Below are positions 41,643 to 52,544 of a stretch of 64,000 nucleotides of DNA, in pieces. Numbering within the stretch: position 1 is the first letter of the stretch; every line of letters starts with the position of its first letter. Where the stretch lies: positions 3,100,001 to 3,164,000 of the forward strand of contig CP000474.1 of NCBI GenBank assembly GCA_000014925.1, given 5' to 3'. This DNA is from Paenarthrobacter aurescens TC1. GTDB taxonomy: Bacteria > Actinomycetota > Actinomycetes > Actinomycetales > Micrococcaceae. Below the pieces are notes generated by a model, which was not told the origin of the DNA, ran no database searches, and saw only the letters and a list, made by a program, of their open reading frames with translations. The position numbers and the translations under genes were made by a program.

Positions 41643-42779
41643 TCAGTTGCCTGCGTAGGGCGAAACTACGACGTCCACACGCTGGAACTCTTTGAGGTCC
41701 GAGTAGCCGGTGGTCGCCATGGAACGGCGCAAGGCGCCAATCAGGTTGGACGTTCCGTTGGTGTGGTGGCCGGGCCCAAAGAGGACCTCTTCCAGCGGGC
41801 CAACCGTTCCAACGTTGACGCGATCGCCGCGGGGCGATTCAAGGTGGTGTGCTTCAGGACCCCAGTGCCAGCCCCGGCCCGGCGCCTCTTCGGCACGCGC
41901 CAGTGCACTGCCAAGCATGACGGCGTCGGCGCCCATGGCGATCGCCTTGACGATGTCGCCGGAGCTGCCCATGCCGCCGTCGGCAATGACGTGGACATAG
42001 CGTCCGCCGGACTCATCCATGTAATCGCGGCGTGCTGCAGCCACATCGGAGATAGCCGAAGCCATGGGCGAGTGGATACCCAGGGCGCGGCGCGTAGTGG
42101 TGGTTGCACCGCCGCCGAAGCCCACCAGGACGCCGGCAGCGCCCGTGCGCATGAGGTGAAGGGCAGGGGTGTAGCCGGCTGCTCCGCCAACAATCACGGG
42201 AACATCGAGTTCGTAGATGAACTGCTTCAGGTTCAGGGGTTCGTGATTCTTGGAGACGTGTTCGGCTGAAACCGTGGTTCCACGGATGACAAAGATGTCG
42301 ACGCCGGCAGCCACTACGGTCTTGTAGTGCTCTTGCGTGCGCTGCGGGGTCAAGGACCCGGCTACGGTCACTCCGGCGGCGCGGATCTCGGCCAAGCGGG
42401 AGCTGATGAGTTCAGGTTGGATGGGTGCCTGGTACAGGTCCTGCATGCGCCGCGTGACGGCGGGGCTGTTGGTTTCATCGGCCAGGTCTGCGATCTCGTC
42501 GAGTATCTTCTGGGGATCCTCGTAACGTGTCCAGAGACCTTCGAGGTCAAGGACTCCCAGGCCGCCGAGGCGACCAAAAGCGATGGCTGTATCCGGGGAC
42601 ATCACTGAGTCCATGGGAGCAGCAATTACGGGGGTGTCGAACTTGTAGGCGTCGATCTGCCACGAGACAGAGACGTCCTTCGGGTCACGCGTCCGGCGGT
42701 TCGGGACGATCGCGATGTCATCCAGGGAGTAGGCACGACGCCCACGCTTGCCACGGCCAATCTCAATCTCATAAGTCAC
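41643..42779 (-). CDS. guaB3: GuaB3 family IMP dehydrogenase-related protein
   Basis: A 378-residue barrel of the IMPDH/GMPR superfamily without CBS domains. It opens with the family's YSLDDIAIVPNRRTRDP and has VIADGGMGSSGDIVKAIAMGADAVMLGS for phosphate binding. The loop that carries the catalytic cysteine in IMPDH (GSICTTR) reads GGGATTTTRRALG, with no Cys. GTG 42779 follows TAAACT by 6 nt. Its metabolic role is uncertain. It is close to guaB and guaA. Confidence 0.92.
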   Translation of the reverse strand: MTYEIEIGRGKRGRRAYSLDDIAIVPNRRTRDPKDVSVSWQIDAYKFDTPVIAAPMDSVMSPDTAIAFGRLGGLGVLDLEGLWTRYEDPQKILDEIADLADETNSPAVTRRMQDLYQAPIQPELISSRLAEIRAAGVTVAGSLTPQRTQEHYKTVVAAGVDIFVIRGTTVSAEHVSKNHEPLNLKQFIYELDVPVIVGGAAGYTPALHLMRTGAAGVLVGFGGGATTTTRRALGIHSPMASAISDVAAARRDYMDESGGRYVHVIADGGMGSSGDIVKAIAMGADAVMLGSALARAEEAPGRGWHWGPEAHHLESPRGDRVNVGTVGPLEEVLFGPGHHTNGTSNLIGALRRSMATTGYSDLKEFQRVDVVVSPYAGN

Positions 42780-42791
42780 TGCTCGAGTTTA
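42777..42791 (-). promoter_or_regulatory. -10 of guaB3
   Basis: TAAACT at 42786-42791, 6 nt before the GTG. Confidence 0.6.
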
Positions 42792-42882
42792 TCCCACCTC
42801 AACCAAGGCCCCGGTTTTGCCCCACCGTGCACCGGACAGCGGACGCGGGCACAGCGGACGCCTACACAGCGCAGATGGGCGC

Positions 42883-44775
42883 TCAGGGACTGTTCTGGCT
42901 GGTCTCATCCACCGAAAGCTGGGATTCGAACATCCGGAAGTACCGGCCCCTCAATGCCACGAGTTCCTTGTGTGTTCCTTGCTCCGCAATGCGCCCGTCC
43001 TCCAGCATGTACACGATGTCCGCCTTCTCGATGGTGGCCAGGCGATGGCTGATGGCGATGATGGTGCTGCTACGGTCCGCGAACAGCCGGGTGAAGATGC
43101 GGTGCTCCGCCAAAGCGTCGATGGCTGATGTGGGTTCATCCATGACCATGAACGAGGCATCGCGGTAGAAGTTACGTGCCATTGCGAGCCGTTGCCATTG
43201 GCCGCCTGACAGCCCGCTTCCCTTGCGTCCGCGGGGGTCCTCCATCCAGTTGCTGACATGGTTCTCCAGGCCGTTTGGCAGCTTGTTGATGAACTCCATC
43301 GCTTCAGCGTCCGAGGCCGCCCGCCGGATGCGGTCATCGTCCCGGGGCTGGTCCACATCGCCGAGGTAGATGTTCTCCGCCGCGGTGGCGAACTCATATT
43401 TCAGGAACTCCTGGCTCAGCACTGCGAGGTGCCGGTGCCAACTGGTGACGTCAATCGTGGTGAGGTCAACGCCGTCGAGCAGAACCTGGCCTGAATCGGG
43501 CCGGTACAGTCCCGCCAAAATTCGGATCAGCGTGGATTTGCCGGCGCCGTTCTCCCCCACAATCGCGATGTGCTGACCTGCCCTGATGGTCATGGAAATG
43601 CCTTTGATGACCTCAATGTCGCTCCCCGTATAGCTGAACCGGATGTCCCGCAGCTCCACGGTGTTGGGCGACGCGGGCAGAGGCTTTTCTTTCCCGCTGG
43701 GCACAGGAAGGGCCATGAAAAGCTCGTAGTCCTTGAGGTTTGCGAGGTCCTCATCGATTGAACTCAGCGACGAGACAAGGCTGTTGGCGGTGGAGAGCGC
43801 GCGGCTCACAATCTGTTGGACATAGAGGAACTGGCCCACCGGCTGTGCCCTGGCGATGATCTGGCCAACCACCCAGATCAGGGACACAACTTCGGCTCCG
43901 TACTGCAGGGAGTCTGCGGCCAGCTGCTTGGGAATGTACCGCTTTTGGAAGTCCAGGCGCCTGCGTTCATCAGCATCCCGCAGCCTCGACCTGAGGTCCA
44001 TGAGGTACCCCACGATCCCGTAAAGGCGCATCTCCGCAATGTGCTGGGGCCGAAGCAGGTTTTGCTCGATCATCCGGCGTTGCCGCCGCGAATCAACCTG
44101 TGTGTTCCAGTGCGCGATCTGTTCCCGGGACAGCTTGAACTGGAGGTAGACACTGGGCACGATAGCCACCAGCACAATGACTGCGATCCACCAACTGACC
44201 AGCAGCAGGGCACCGATGGCCAGGACCACGGAGACGAACTGCGTGAAGATGGCCGCTATCCGGTCCAGAACGCGCGCATACGAATCGGAGAACCGCTTGG
44301 CGCGGTCGTAAAGATCCACCGTTTCCTTGTCGTCGTAGCGCCAGAACTCCAGCGCCAGAAACCGCTGGTACATCATGTCGCCAACGATGGCACCCACTTT
44401 GAAGCTCATCAGCTGCTGGATGTAGCGGTCAACGCTGCTGAAGGCCCCCCAGAACAAGCCCAGCGCCGCAGTGATGATGACGTACAGGATGGCCCGGGGG
44501 CCGGCGTCGGAGTCTCCCGCGTAACCGGCGGCCAGCGCTGTGGTGGTCAGCGCAGCGAAATAGGTGGTGACCAGCGGCAGCGTGGCCGAAATCAGCGATC
44601 CGGCCACCTTCATGATGACCGCCCCAGGTGAGGCTTTGAAGCTCACTTTCAGGACCTGTCCGACGGCGCGTGCGTACGGCCGCAGAGCCAGCTTGCGGGG
44701 CGGCGCCTTGCCCGGTTGGCTTGAATTCAGCCGGATCGATTCCGGGTGCCGCGGTTGCGCGGGCTTTTCTGACAT
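42883..44775 (-). CDS. ABC transporter, fused permease-ATPase (exporter type)
   Basis: A 630-residue half-transporter. Six TM helices (residues about 55-350) precede an ATPase with Walker A GENGAGKSTLIRI, signature LSGGQWQRLAMAR, Walker B FMVMDEPTSAID and switch histidine ISHRL. It would act as a homodimer. The unusual LSGGQWQR signature is shared by peptide/bacteriocin-type exporters, but the substrate is unknown. ATG 44775 follows TAGGCT by 6 nt. It sits between two IMPDH-family genes without an obvious link. Confidence 0.9.
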   Translation of the reverse strand: MSEKPAQPRHPESIRLNSSQPGKAPPRKLALRPYARAVGQVLKVSFKASPGAVIMKVAGSLISATLPLVTTYFAALTTTALAAGYAGDSDAGPRAILYVIITAALGLFWGAFSSVDRYIQQLMSFKVGAIVGDMMYQRFLALEFWRYDDKETVDLYDRAKRFSDSYARVLDRIAAIFTQFVSVVLAIGALLLVSWWIAVIVLVAIVPSVYLQFKLSREQIAHWNTQVDSRRQRRMIEQNLLRPQHIAEMRLYGIVGYLMDLRSRLRDADERRRLDFQKRYIPKQLAADSLQYGAEVVSLIWVVGQIIARAQPVGQFLYVQQIVSRALSTANSLVSSLSSIDEDLANLKDYELFMALPVPSGKEKPLPASPNTVELRDIRFSYTGSDIEVIKGISMTIRAGQHIAIVGENGAGKSTLIRILAGLYRPDSGQVLLDGVDLTTIDVTSWHRHLAVLSQEFLKYEFATAAENIYLGDVDQPRDDDRIRRAASDAEAMEFINKLPNGLENHVSNWMEDPRGRKGSGLSGGQWQRLAMARNFYRDASFMVMDEPTSAIDALAEHRIFTRLFADRSSTIIAISHRLATIEKADIVYMLEDGRIAEQGTHKELVALRGRYFRMFESQLSVDETSQNSP

Positions 44776-44787
44776 GTGCCCAGCCTA
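44773..44787 (-). promoter_or_regulatory. -10 of the ABC exporter gene
   Basis: TAGGCT at 44782-44787, 6 nt before the ATG. Confidence 0.6.
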
Positions 44788-44827
44788 TTCTTAGGGACCG
44801 ACAATGATGCGGCGTCCTGTTAAACAA

Positions 44828-44859
44828 CTGTTCCCCGTGGAAACTTCCACGGGGAACAG
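44828..44859 (-). terminator. guaB terminator
   Basis: CTGTTCCCCGTGGAA and TTCCACGGGGAACAG form an almost perfect 15-bp dyad with only AC between. It starts 14 bases after the guaB stop; TTGTTT follows on the minus strand. Confidence 0.85.
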
Positions 44860-44872
44860 CCAAGGTAATTGA

Positions 44873-46522
<1,650 letters not shown>

Positions 46523-46627
46523 CTAGAACCTCCGCGCCTATCGCCATATTCCGCGACGCCTGACTGTGAGAAATCCCACTGGCGGCAGGCCGGCGTCGTG
46601 CGTTTGAAACCGCCGGAGAGCGGGAAC

Positions 46628-48712
46628 CTAGCTGGCTGACCAACCGGTGGCGGCCAGCAGCCGTTCTTCAAACATCGGGATCATGGTTTGCACGTAGGTC
46701 TTGGTGAGGTGGTTGTCGTCCTTGTAGACATAGATGTTCCCAACCACAGCCGGACACGTCCCTTGCTCGCAGATGAAGTCGCTCATGTCCATCAGGTAGA
46801 GCCGCTCCACCTTGCCGACGTAATCGTCCAACGGTGACGACGCCGCCAGGGACTCTGCAAGCGGCACATTGCAGTCGGGCGAATCTTTGCCCTTCTTCTG
46901 GACGCATTCAGGCATGTTGAAGCTGAAACGCGGGTTGTCCCGGACGCCCACTACATCGATTCCTGCGTCTGTGAACGGCTTGATGCCTTCGAGGTACCCG
47001 GGCACTTCGGTCTCGAACGGGGCCTCGACGTGCGTCAGCGAAGCTACGGTGAACACGGCATCAGGCTTGTGCTCCATGACGTAAGCGGCACTTGCCTTGT
47101 TGAAATCGTTGCAAAAATCGGGCCTCTCCGGAGATTGGGCACCGAAACGGCAGCCACCCTTGAGCAACGTCACCACTTCCCAACCGTGTTCCTTGGCGAT
47201 CGGACCAAGGGCAGCCGTGTACTGCTGGGAGTGCGAATCACCGAGCACCACAATTCTCTTGGTGACCACATCGGGTTCCTCATTCTGCAGGCAGCCCTCC
47301 AGCAGAGGATCGCCGGGCACGTTGTCCCCGGTGCACGGCCCGTCGACGTTCGCCCACTCATCCTTCATGGCTGCAGGCGCCGGGATTATCAGGGCCTCTT
47401 CGCTCGGCCGACCGGAGTAGTCCGGGGACAACGCGGCAGCACCCGGCGTCAATTCCTGGGGCTGACCAGCAATCGCTGCAGCTTCCGCGGTGATGGCGCT
47501 TTGCCAAGCCGTGACCGGCAGCGCCAGCAGCGCACCGCAGGAGACAATCACGACGGCGGCCCGCCAGGACCGCACGTCTGGCCACTTCCAGCTGCGCAGG
47601 GGTACTTCCACATACCTTGTGGTGGCAACCGCGAGCAGCAGGGAACCCGCCATGATTCCCAGACCTTGGAGGAGGCTCGGCTGCTTGGTGCCGGAGGCCA
47701 GGAGGAAGAACACCAGCATTGGCCAGTGCCACAGGTACAGGGCGTACGAATTGTCTCCCAGCATGACCAGCGGACGCGAGCTCAGGAGACGGTCGGCACC
47801 GAACCGGCTCCCGCTTTGCCCGGCGACGATCACGGCGGCGGCTGCGAGGGTGGGCCAAAGGGCTACGAACCCCGGGAACGAGCGGTCCACGGTGAGCATG
47901 AGCCCACAGGCGAGCATCGCTGCAATACCGGCCCATCCCAGAAAAACGCGGAGCCTCCGTTTTGGTTTCAGATACGGGATGGCCAGGGCCAGCAGTGAGC
48001 CCAAGGCGAACTCCCACAGACGTGCTCGGGTATCAAAGTAGGCGTACGCCTGGTTAGTGGCGGTCTGCTCGATGGAGAACACGAGCGAAGCCACGAAGAC
48101 GGCACCGAAGGCGATGAACAGCAATTGCCGGTGGGCTACGGCCTTCCGCTGCGGGAACAGCCTGGCCAGCTGCGGCTGCAGAAGGGCGACTCCGGCGAAG
48201 ATCAGCGGCCACAGAATAAACACCTGGCCCTGCACGGACAGCGACCAAAAATGTTGCAGGGGGCTGGCGTCCACGTGCTGCTGGGCGTAGTAATCCACGG
48301 CGAACGCGGCAAGCTGCCAGTTTTGCCGGTACATGAGGGATGCCCACGCCTCCGTGAGCACATCAGGCCATCGGCTCTGCGGGATCAGCGCCCAGGTGCC
48401 GGCCAAGACCGCCAGCAGGACGACGACGACGGCGGGCAGCAGCCGCTTGAACACGTGGAGCCAGTGCCGCAAGAGTCTGAGTGGCTTATGACTTTCAAGC
48501 TTGCGCGTGAAGGACAACGTCAGCAGGAAAGCCGAGATGAGCAGGAAGACGTCCACGCCGCCCGAAACTTTGCCGAGCCAGATATGGTATGCCGCAACCA
48601 TGAGCACTGCCAGTGCACGCAAGCCCTGGACCTCCGGACGGAAGCCGGGTTTCGCCGTGGTGCGTTCCTTGCCCGCCGCCGGGGACGTGGCGCTTGCGCG
48701 TGTATCCATCAT
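46628..48712 (-). CDS. Acyltransferase 3 with C-terminal SGNH domain (OafA/YrhL type)
   Basis: A 694-residue membrane O-acyltransferase. The acyltransferase-3 part has FRPEVQGLRALAVLMVAAYHIW and SGGVDVFLLISAFLLT, with about 11 TM helices; the SGNH part keeps block I VVLGDSHSQQ and block V DDNHLTKTY. Such proteins acetylate cell-wall polymers or exopolysaccharide: the membrane part moves acyl groups and the SGNH part transfers them outside. ATG 48712 overlaps the upstream paralogue by 4 bases, so they are coupled. The next ATG (48709) is a close alternative. Confidence 0.9.
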   Translation of the reverse strand: MMDTRASATSPAAGKERTTAKPGFRPEVQGLRALAVLMVAAYHIWLGKVSGGVDVFLLISAFLLTLSFTRKLESHKPLRLLRHWLHVFKRLLPAVVVVLLAVLAGTWALIPQSRWPDVLTEAWASLMYRQNWQLAAFAVDYYAQQHVDASPLQHFWSLSVQGQVFILWPLIFAGVALLQPQLARLFPQRKAVAHRQLLFIAFGAVFVASLVFSIEQTATNQAYAYFDTRARLWEFALGSLLALAIPYLKPKRRLRVFLGWAGIAAMLACGLMLTVDRSFPGFVALWPTLAAAAVIVAGQSGSRFGADRLLSSRPLVMLGDNSYALYLWHWPMLVFFLLASGTKQPSLLQGLGIMAGSLLLAVATTRYVEVPLRSWKWPDVRSWRAAVVIVSCGALLALPVTAWQSAITAEAAAIAGQPQELTPGAAALSPDYSGRPSEEALIIPAPAAMKDEWANVDGPCTGDNVPGDPLLEGCLQNEEPDVVTKRIVVLGDSHSQQYTAALGPIAKEHGWEVVTLLKGGCRFGAQSPERPDFCNDFNKASAAYVMEHKPDAVFTVASLTHVEAPFETEVPGYLEGIKPFTDAGIDVVGVRDNPRFSFNMPECVQKKGKDSPDCNVPLAESLAASSPLDDYVGKVERLYLMDMSDFICEQGTCPAVVGNIYVYKDDNHLTKTYVQTMIPMFEERLLAATGWSAS

Positions 48713-50772
48713 TGTTGCCACCCTGTCGCGGCAAACCACCTTTCATCGAGCATGCCCGCCATGCTCTTGACGTAGGTTTTGGTCAGGTGGTTGTCGTCCA
48801 GGTAGACGAACGTATTACCGATGATGGGCGGACAGTAGATTCCCAGGCAGATCAGGTCTGTCATGTCCAAGAGGAACAGGTTCTGGTACTTACCCCTCAC
48901 GGCGTCAAAGGGGCTGGGTTCGGCCAGGACGTCTGACTTCAGCGGGCGGCAATCAGGGCTGTCCACGCCTTTGGCGAGCGTGCAGTCCGTGAGGCTGTAA
49001 GTAAACCGTGGGTTATCCCGCACCGCCACCACCTGGATGCCCAGCCCCGTGACCTCAGGAATGAGGTCCTCGAAACCGTGGGTCAGTCGCTCGTCGGGCA
49101 AGGATGACACAGCCGCCGTGCCCACCATGAAGATGGCATCCGGCGCATGGTCCTGGATGTGGCTGCGCACTTCACTGTTGAACTCGTTGCAGCCCGGCTC
49201 GGACTCGGGGTCTTCTGTCATGAAGGGACAGGCTCCGGCGAGCAACGAGTAGACGCGCCAATGATGCTGCTCCGCCAACACTTCCAGGGCGGCAAGCCAC
49301 TGCTGGGAGTGGGAGCTGCCAACTACCAGGACTGTCTTGGTGGCGTCGGCCCCGACGCCGTTCTGCTGGCAGTTGTCCTGAAGCAGCTGCGATTCCGGCT
49401 TAATGTCGCCCGAACATCCGTCGGACAGGTTGGCCCAGTCACTCCCAATCCTTTCCGCGGTGGGCTGGGTGAGCGCATTCGGAGCCACTTCATTCACATA
49501 TGTGGGAAGGAGGGCTTTTGCACCGGGGTTATCGAAGACCATCCGCGCCTCCGCAGCTTGCTGGTCCACGTCCAACCTGTACTGGAAAGCGAGGAGGGGC
49601 GCGGACACCACTGCCAGGCAGGCCACGATCGCGATGACCGAGCGGCGGCGCTTCATCTCCGGCCACTTCCACTCACGGAAGGGCTTCTCTATGTACTTGG
49701 TGGTCAGGAAAGCCAAGACAAGTGACAGCGCAATAATGGCCGTGCCCGAAAGCCAGCCGGCGTGATCCTTGCCGCTCCAAGCCAAGGCAATCACCAGAAT
49801 GGGCCAGTGCCAGAGGTAGAGGGCGTAGGAGTTGTCACCGAGCCGGACCAGGAATTTGGAACTCAGGATCCTGTCCACGCCGAAACGGCTCCCCGTCTGA
49901 CCGGCTGCGATAACCGCGACGGCAGCCAGCGTGGGCCACAAGGCCACGAATCCAGGGAACGCAGTCTGCACCTGCAGAAGGATGCCGCAGGTGAGCATCG
50001 CTGCCACCCCAATCCAGCCCAAGGCCACACGGACAGGTTTGGAGAAGTTCAGGGCCGGCAGGATCAAGGCCACCAACGTGCCCAAAGCAAACTCCCACAA
50101 ACGGGCAAAGGTATCGAAGTACGCCACTGCCTGGTTGTTGGCAGTGAAGATGATGGAGTAAATGAACGAGACCAGGAAAATGATCGCGAAGACGTACATC
50201 AGCGTGGCGCGGTAGCGGAGGGCAAAGCGGCGGCACACCAGCGCGACCGTTGCAAAGATGATGGGCCACAAAATGAACACCTGGCCCTGGATGGACAAGG
50301 ACCAGAAGTGCTGCACAGGGCTCGCCATGCTGTGGTCGGTGGCGTAGTAATCAACTGCCAACTCCTGCAACAGCCTGTTCTCAAAGTAAAACAGCGAAGC
50401 CCAGGTTTGCTGGACGATTTCAACCCAGCGCGTGGCCGGCAGGAACGCGAAGGTTGCTGCGAGCGTGCCCACCAGAACTACGACGACGGCGGGCAGGAGC
50501 CGCCTGAACAGGTGCAGCCAGTGCCGCAGGAGGTCCATGGGGCGGCCCTGTTTGTAACGTCCCGTGAACTGGAGGGTCATGAGGAACGCTGAGATCAGGA
50601 GGAAGACATCAACGCCTCCGGAGACCCTGCCGATCCAGATGTGGTAACTGACCACCATGAGGACTGCGAGGGATCGAAGGCCTTGGATTTCGGGGCGGAA
50701 CTTAGACTTCGCAACGGGTCCGGCAGCCCGCTTACCGTGGTGGGCAGGGGCTGGAATCGTTGGCGTCGTCAC
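48709..50772 (-). CDS. Acyltransferase 3 with C-terminal SGNH domain (paralogue)
   Basis: A 687-residue protein, clearly paralogous to the next gene through its whole length (FRPEIQGLRSLAVLMVVSYHIW, SGGVDVFLLISAFLMT). SGNH block I reads VVGSSHSQQ, so the Asp next to the catalytic Ser is itself Ser; block V DDNHLTKTY is intact. GTG 50772 has GAGGAA 9 nt upstream, and TAATAT at 50811-50816 gives a leader of about 30 nt. An in-frame ATG at 50811 lies on that -10 and is rejected. Confidence 0.9.
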   Translation of the reverse strand: MTTPTIPAPAHHGKRAAGPVAKSKFRPEIQGLRSLAVLMVVSYHIWIGRVSGGVDVFLLISAFLMTLQFTGRYKQGRPMDLLRHWLHLFRRLLPAVVVVLVGTLAATFAFLPATRWVEIVQQTWASLFYFENRLLQELAVDYYATDHSMASPVQHFWSLSIQGQVFILWPIIFATVALVCRRFALRYRATLMYVFAIIFLVSFIYSIIFTANNQAVAYFDTFARLWEFALGTLVALILPALNFSKPVRVALGWIGVAAMLTCGILLQVQTAFPGFVALWPTLAAVAVIAAGQTGSRFGVDRILSSKFLVRLGDNSYALYLWHWPILVIALAWSGKDHAGWLSGTAIIALSLVLAFLTTKYIEKPFREWKWPEMKRRRSVIAIVACLAVVSAPLLAFQYRLDVDQQAAEARMVFDNPGAKALLPTYVNEVAPNALTQPTAERIGSDWANLSDGCSGDIKPESQLLQDNCQQNGVGADATKTVLVVGSSHSQQWLAALEVLAEQHHWRVYSLLAGACPFMTEDPESEPGCNEFNSEVRSHIQDHAPDAIFMVGTAAVSSLPDERLTHGFEDLIPEVTGLGIQVVAVRDNPRFTYSLTDCTLAKGVDSPDCRPLKSDVLAEPSPFDAVRGKYQNLFLLDMTDLICLGIYCPPIIGNTFVYLDDNHLTKTYVKSMAGMLDERWFAATGWQQ

Positions 50773-50810
50773 GTTAGGCAGTTCCTCAAAGCTTGTGGCA
50801 CAAAGCATCA

Positions 50811-50816
50811 ATATTA
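50811..50816 (-). promoter_or_regulatory. -10 of the acyltransferase operon
   Basis: TAATAT on the minus strand, 38 nt before the GTG, so this message has a normal leader with a ribosome site. Confidence 0.5.
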
Positions 50817-50875
50817 CGCGGATTTAGCCGCGCAACCCATGGTGGAGGGTGTCCCTGGCCGCCATACGAAGCCCC

Positions 50876-50934
50876 ATCAGCACAGGTCCAGCCATATATT
50901 CTGCCAGCCCAACCTGTGCGTGACCTGTGCTGAT
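50876..50934. promoter_or_regulatory. 13-bp inverted repeat upstream of the acyltransferase operon
   Basis: ATCAGCACAGGTC (50876-50888) and GACCTGTGCTGAT (50922-50934) are perfect inverted copies, with a further AACCTGTGCG directly before the second. They lie 104-162 bases upstream of the operon start. It could be an operator or a terminator for the flavin monooxygenase gene, whose stop is at 50989. Confidence 0.6.
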
Positions 50935-50988
50935 ACTTCTTTGCCTCGTTAGCGTTGCCGTTCGGCGCGCCCCCTCCAACGTGACCCA

Positions 50989-52131
50989 TTACACGTTTTC
51001 TGAGGCTGCCTGGCCCGCTGCGTTTTGCTTCAATACTGGTTCCGTTGCACGGCCTGGATTCCGTTCAGCGAGCCGGCTGGCAAGGTAGCGGGCATCCCTG
51101 GTGACTCCGGGAAGCGTTGCCGAGGCTGCCGCGAAAAGGAACTCCTGACCGATGAAATAAACGCCCGGAACGTCGTGGGCCACTCCCCGTGTCTGTTGGG
51201 GCTCACCGAGGGCATCGAAGACCGGGAGTTTCACCCACGAGTAGTCCTCGTGGTAACCGGTGCACCAAATGACATTCGAAGCTTCCACACGACTCCCATC
51301 GTCCAGGACCGGCCGGCCCTCCGAAACCCCGGCCAGCCTCGGTACCAGGTGCACCCCCGCAGCAACCAGGTCCTTGGTCTTGGTCCGGATCAGTGGTGCC
51401 GCCATCGACTTGAATCCGGGAGCCGCCTTGCGACCGATGGGTGTGTTGAGATTCAGGACATGCAAACCGAGGAACCGCACCATGGGAAGGGCGAAGCGTG
51501 CAGCCGTCCGGCCATGCCGCATAGGCATCTCACCGCTGGGGCGTCCCGCCAGTTGAGTGGCATGGGATTTGCCAACTTCAAGGGCTATTTCAGCTCCTGA
51601 ATTGCCCAGCCCCACCACCAGGACGGGGCCATCCTTCAACTGCCCGGGATTCCTGTAGTCCTCTGAATGTAGTTGCAGTATCTCCGAATCCAAATCTCCT
51701 GCGAACTGCGGCTTCTTGGGCAGATGGTGTCCTCCTGTAGCAATCACCACGTTGTTGCAGCGCCAGCTGCGATCTCCCGCTGCCACGGTAAACACGTCTC
51801 CGACACGATTGATCTGGTCCACGAGGACGTTGGGGACGAAGGGGAGGTCAAAGCGGCGCACATAGTCCTCCAGATAGTCAGCCAGTTGATCCTTTGTGGG
51901 GAACGCAAGGTGGTCACCGGGGAAAGGCGCTCCTGGGAGGCCGTCATACTTGGCGGGCGTAAAGAGCCGCAGCGAGTCCCAGCGTTGGCGCCAGGCTTCC
52001 CCCGGCCTCCCGTTCTGATCCAGTATCAGGAAGGTCCTGCCTTCCTGGGCCAAGAAGTATCCCAGCGCGAGCCCTGCCTGCCCACCTCCCACGATGATCG
52101 TGTCCACTGTCGATTCCAGGTTGGCGTTCAT
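50989..52131 (-). CDS. Flavin-dependent monooxygenase (CzcO-like)
   Basis: A 380-residue FAD/NADPH oxygenase. FAD motif TIIVGGGQAGLALGYFL, a second dinucleotide motif PVLVVGLGNSGAEIALEV, and the region SLRLFTPAKYDGLPG fit the CzcO/TrkA-type monooxygenase group. Substrate unknown. The ATG overlaps the SemiSWEET-like stop by 4 bases (ATGA), so they are one operon, probably controlled by the LuxR protein upstream. Confidence 0.88.
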   Translation of the reverse strand: MNANLESTVDTIIVGGGQAGLALGYFLAQEGRTFLILDQNGRPGEAWRQRWDSLRLFTPAKYDGLPGAPFPGDHLAFPTKDQLADYLEDYVRRFDLPFVPNVLVDQINRVGDVFTVAAGDRSWRCNNVVIATGGHHLPKKPQFAGDLDSEILQLHSEDYRNPGQLKDGPVLVVGLGNSGAEIALEVGKSHATQLAGRPSGEMPMRHGRTAARFALPMVRFLGLHVLNLNTPIGRKAAPGFKSMAAPLIRTKTKDLVAAGVHLVPRLAGVSEGRPVLDDGSRVEASNVIWCTGYHEDYSWVKLPVFDALGEPQQTRGVAHDVPGVYFIGQEFLFAAASATLPGVTRDARYLASRLAERNPGRATEPVLKQNAAGQAASENV

Positions 52132-52445
52132 TGTTCTGTCCCTTCAGTTACTGGTTCTCCGATTGGTTCATTGAGAGCGTCGTCAGGGACCTTCCGGTAG
52201 CGCAGGCACCACAAGAGCATGAGGGCGGAAGCAACAATGTAGAAGGAGTGCAGCAGCCAAACGGGGCCCGCCGGGAGGTCAAAGACATAGAACGAATGCA
52301 CTGCATTGGCCACGTTGGTGGTGGCGATGTTGCCGACGCTGTAGGACTCAAGGTCCTTGGTGCGCACAGCTTTGAGAAGCATGGGCAGCATGCTGGCTGC
52401 AAAAAGCACTGTGGATACGGTGCCGGCAAGCAGTGGAATGTTCAT
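52128..52445 (-). CDS. SemiSWEET/PQ-loop-like small transporter
   Basis: A 105-residue protein with three TM helices. The first ends in MLPMLLKAVRTKDLESYS, which matches the PQ-loop pattern with LP in place of PQ, followed by NIATTNVANAVHSFYVF. SemiSWEETs pair to make a sugar or small-solute pore; this assignment is moderate. ATG 52445 follows TAGCTT by 6 nt. The stop overlaps the monooxygenase start. Confidence 0.65.
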   Translation of the reverse strand: MNIPLLAGTVSTVLFAASMLPMLLKAVRTKDLESYSVGNIATTNVANAVHSFYVFDLPAGPVWLLHSFYIVASALMLLWCLRYRKVPDDALNEPIGEPVTEGTEQ

Positions 52446-52457
52446 AACGCCAAGCTA
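52443..52457 (-). promoter_or_regulatory. -10 of the SemiSWEET-monooxygenase operon
   Basis: TAGCTT at 52452-52457, 6 nt before the ATG. Confidence 0.55.
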
Positions 52458-52544
52458 TGAGTCCAGCCCCTTACGCCGCGTCGGCAGAATGACGCATTTC
52501 AGTACACGCTGCATGGGTATTTCTGCGCAGGAAATGACTGAGGG

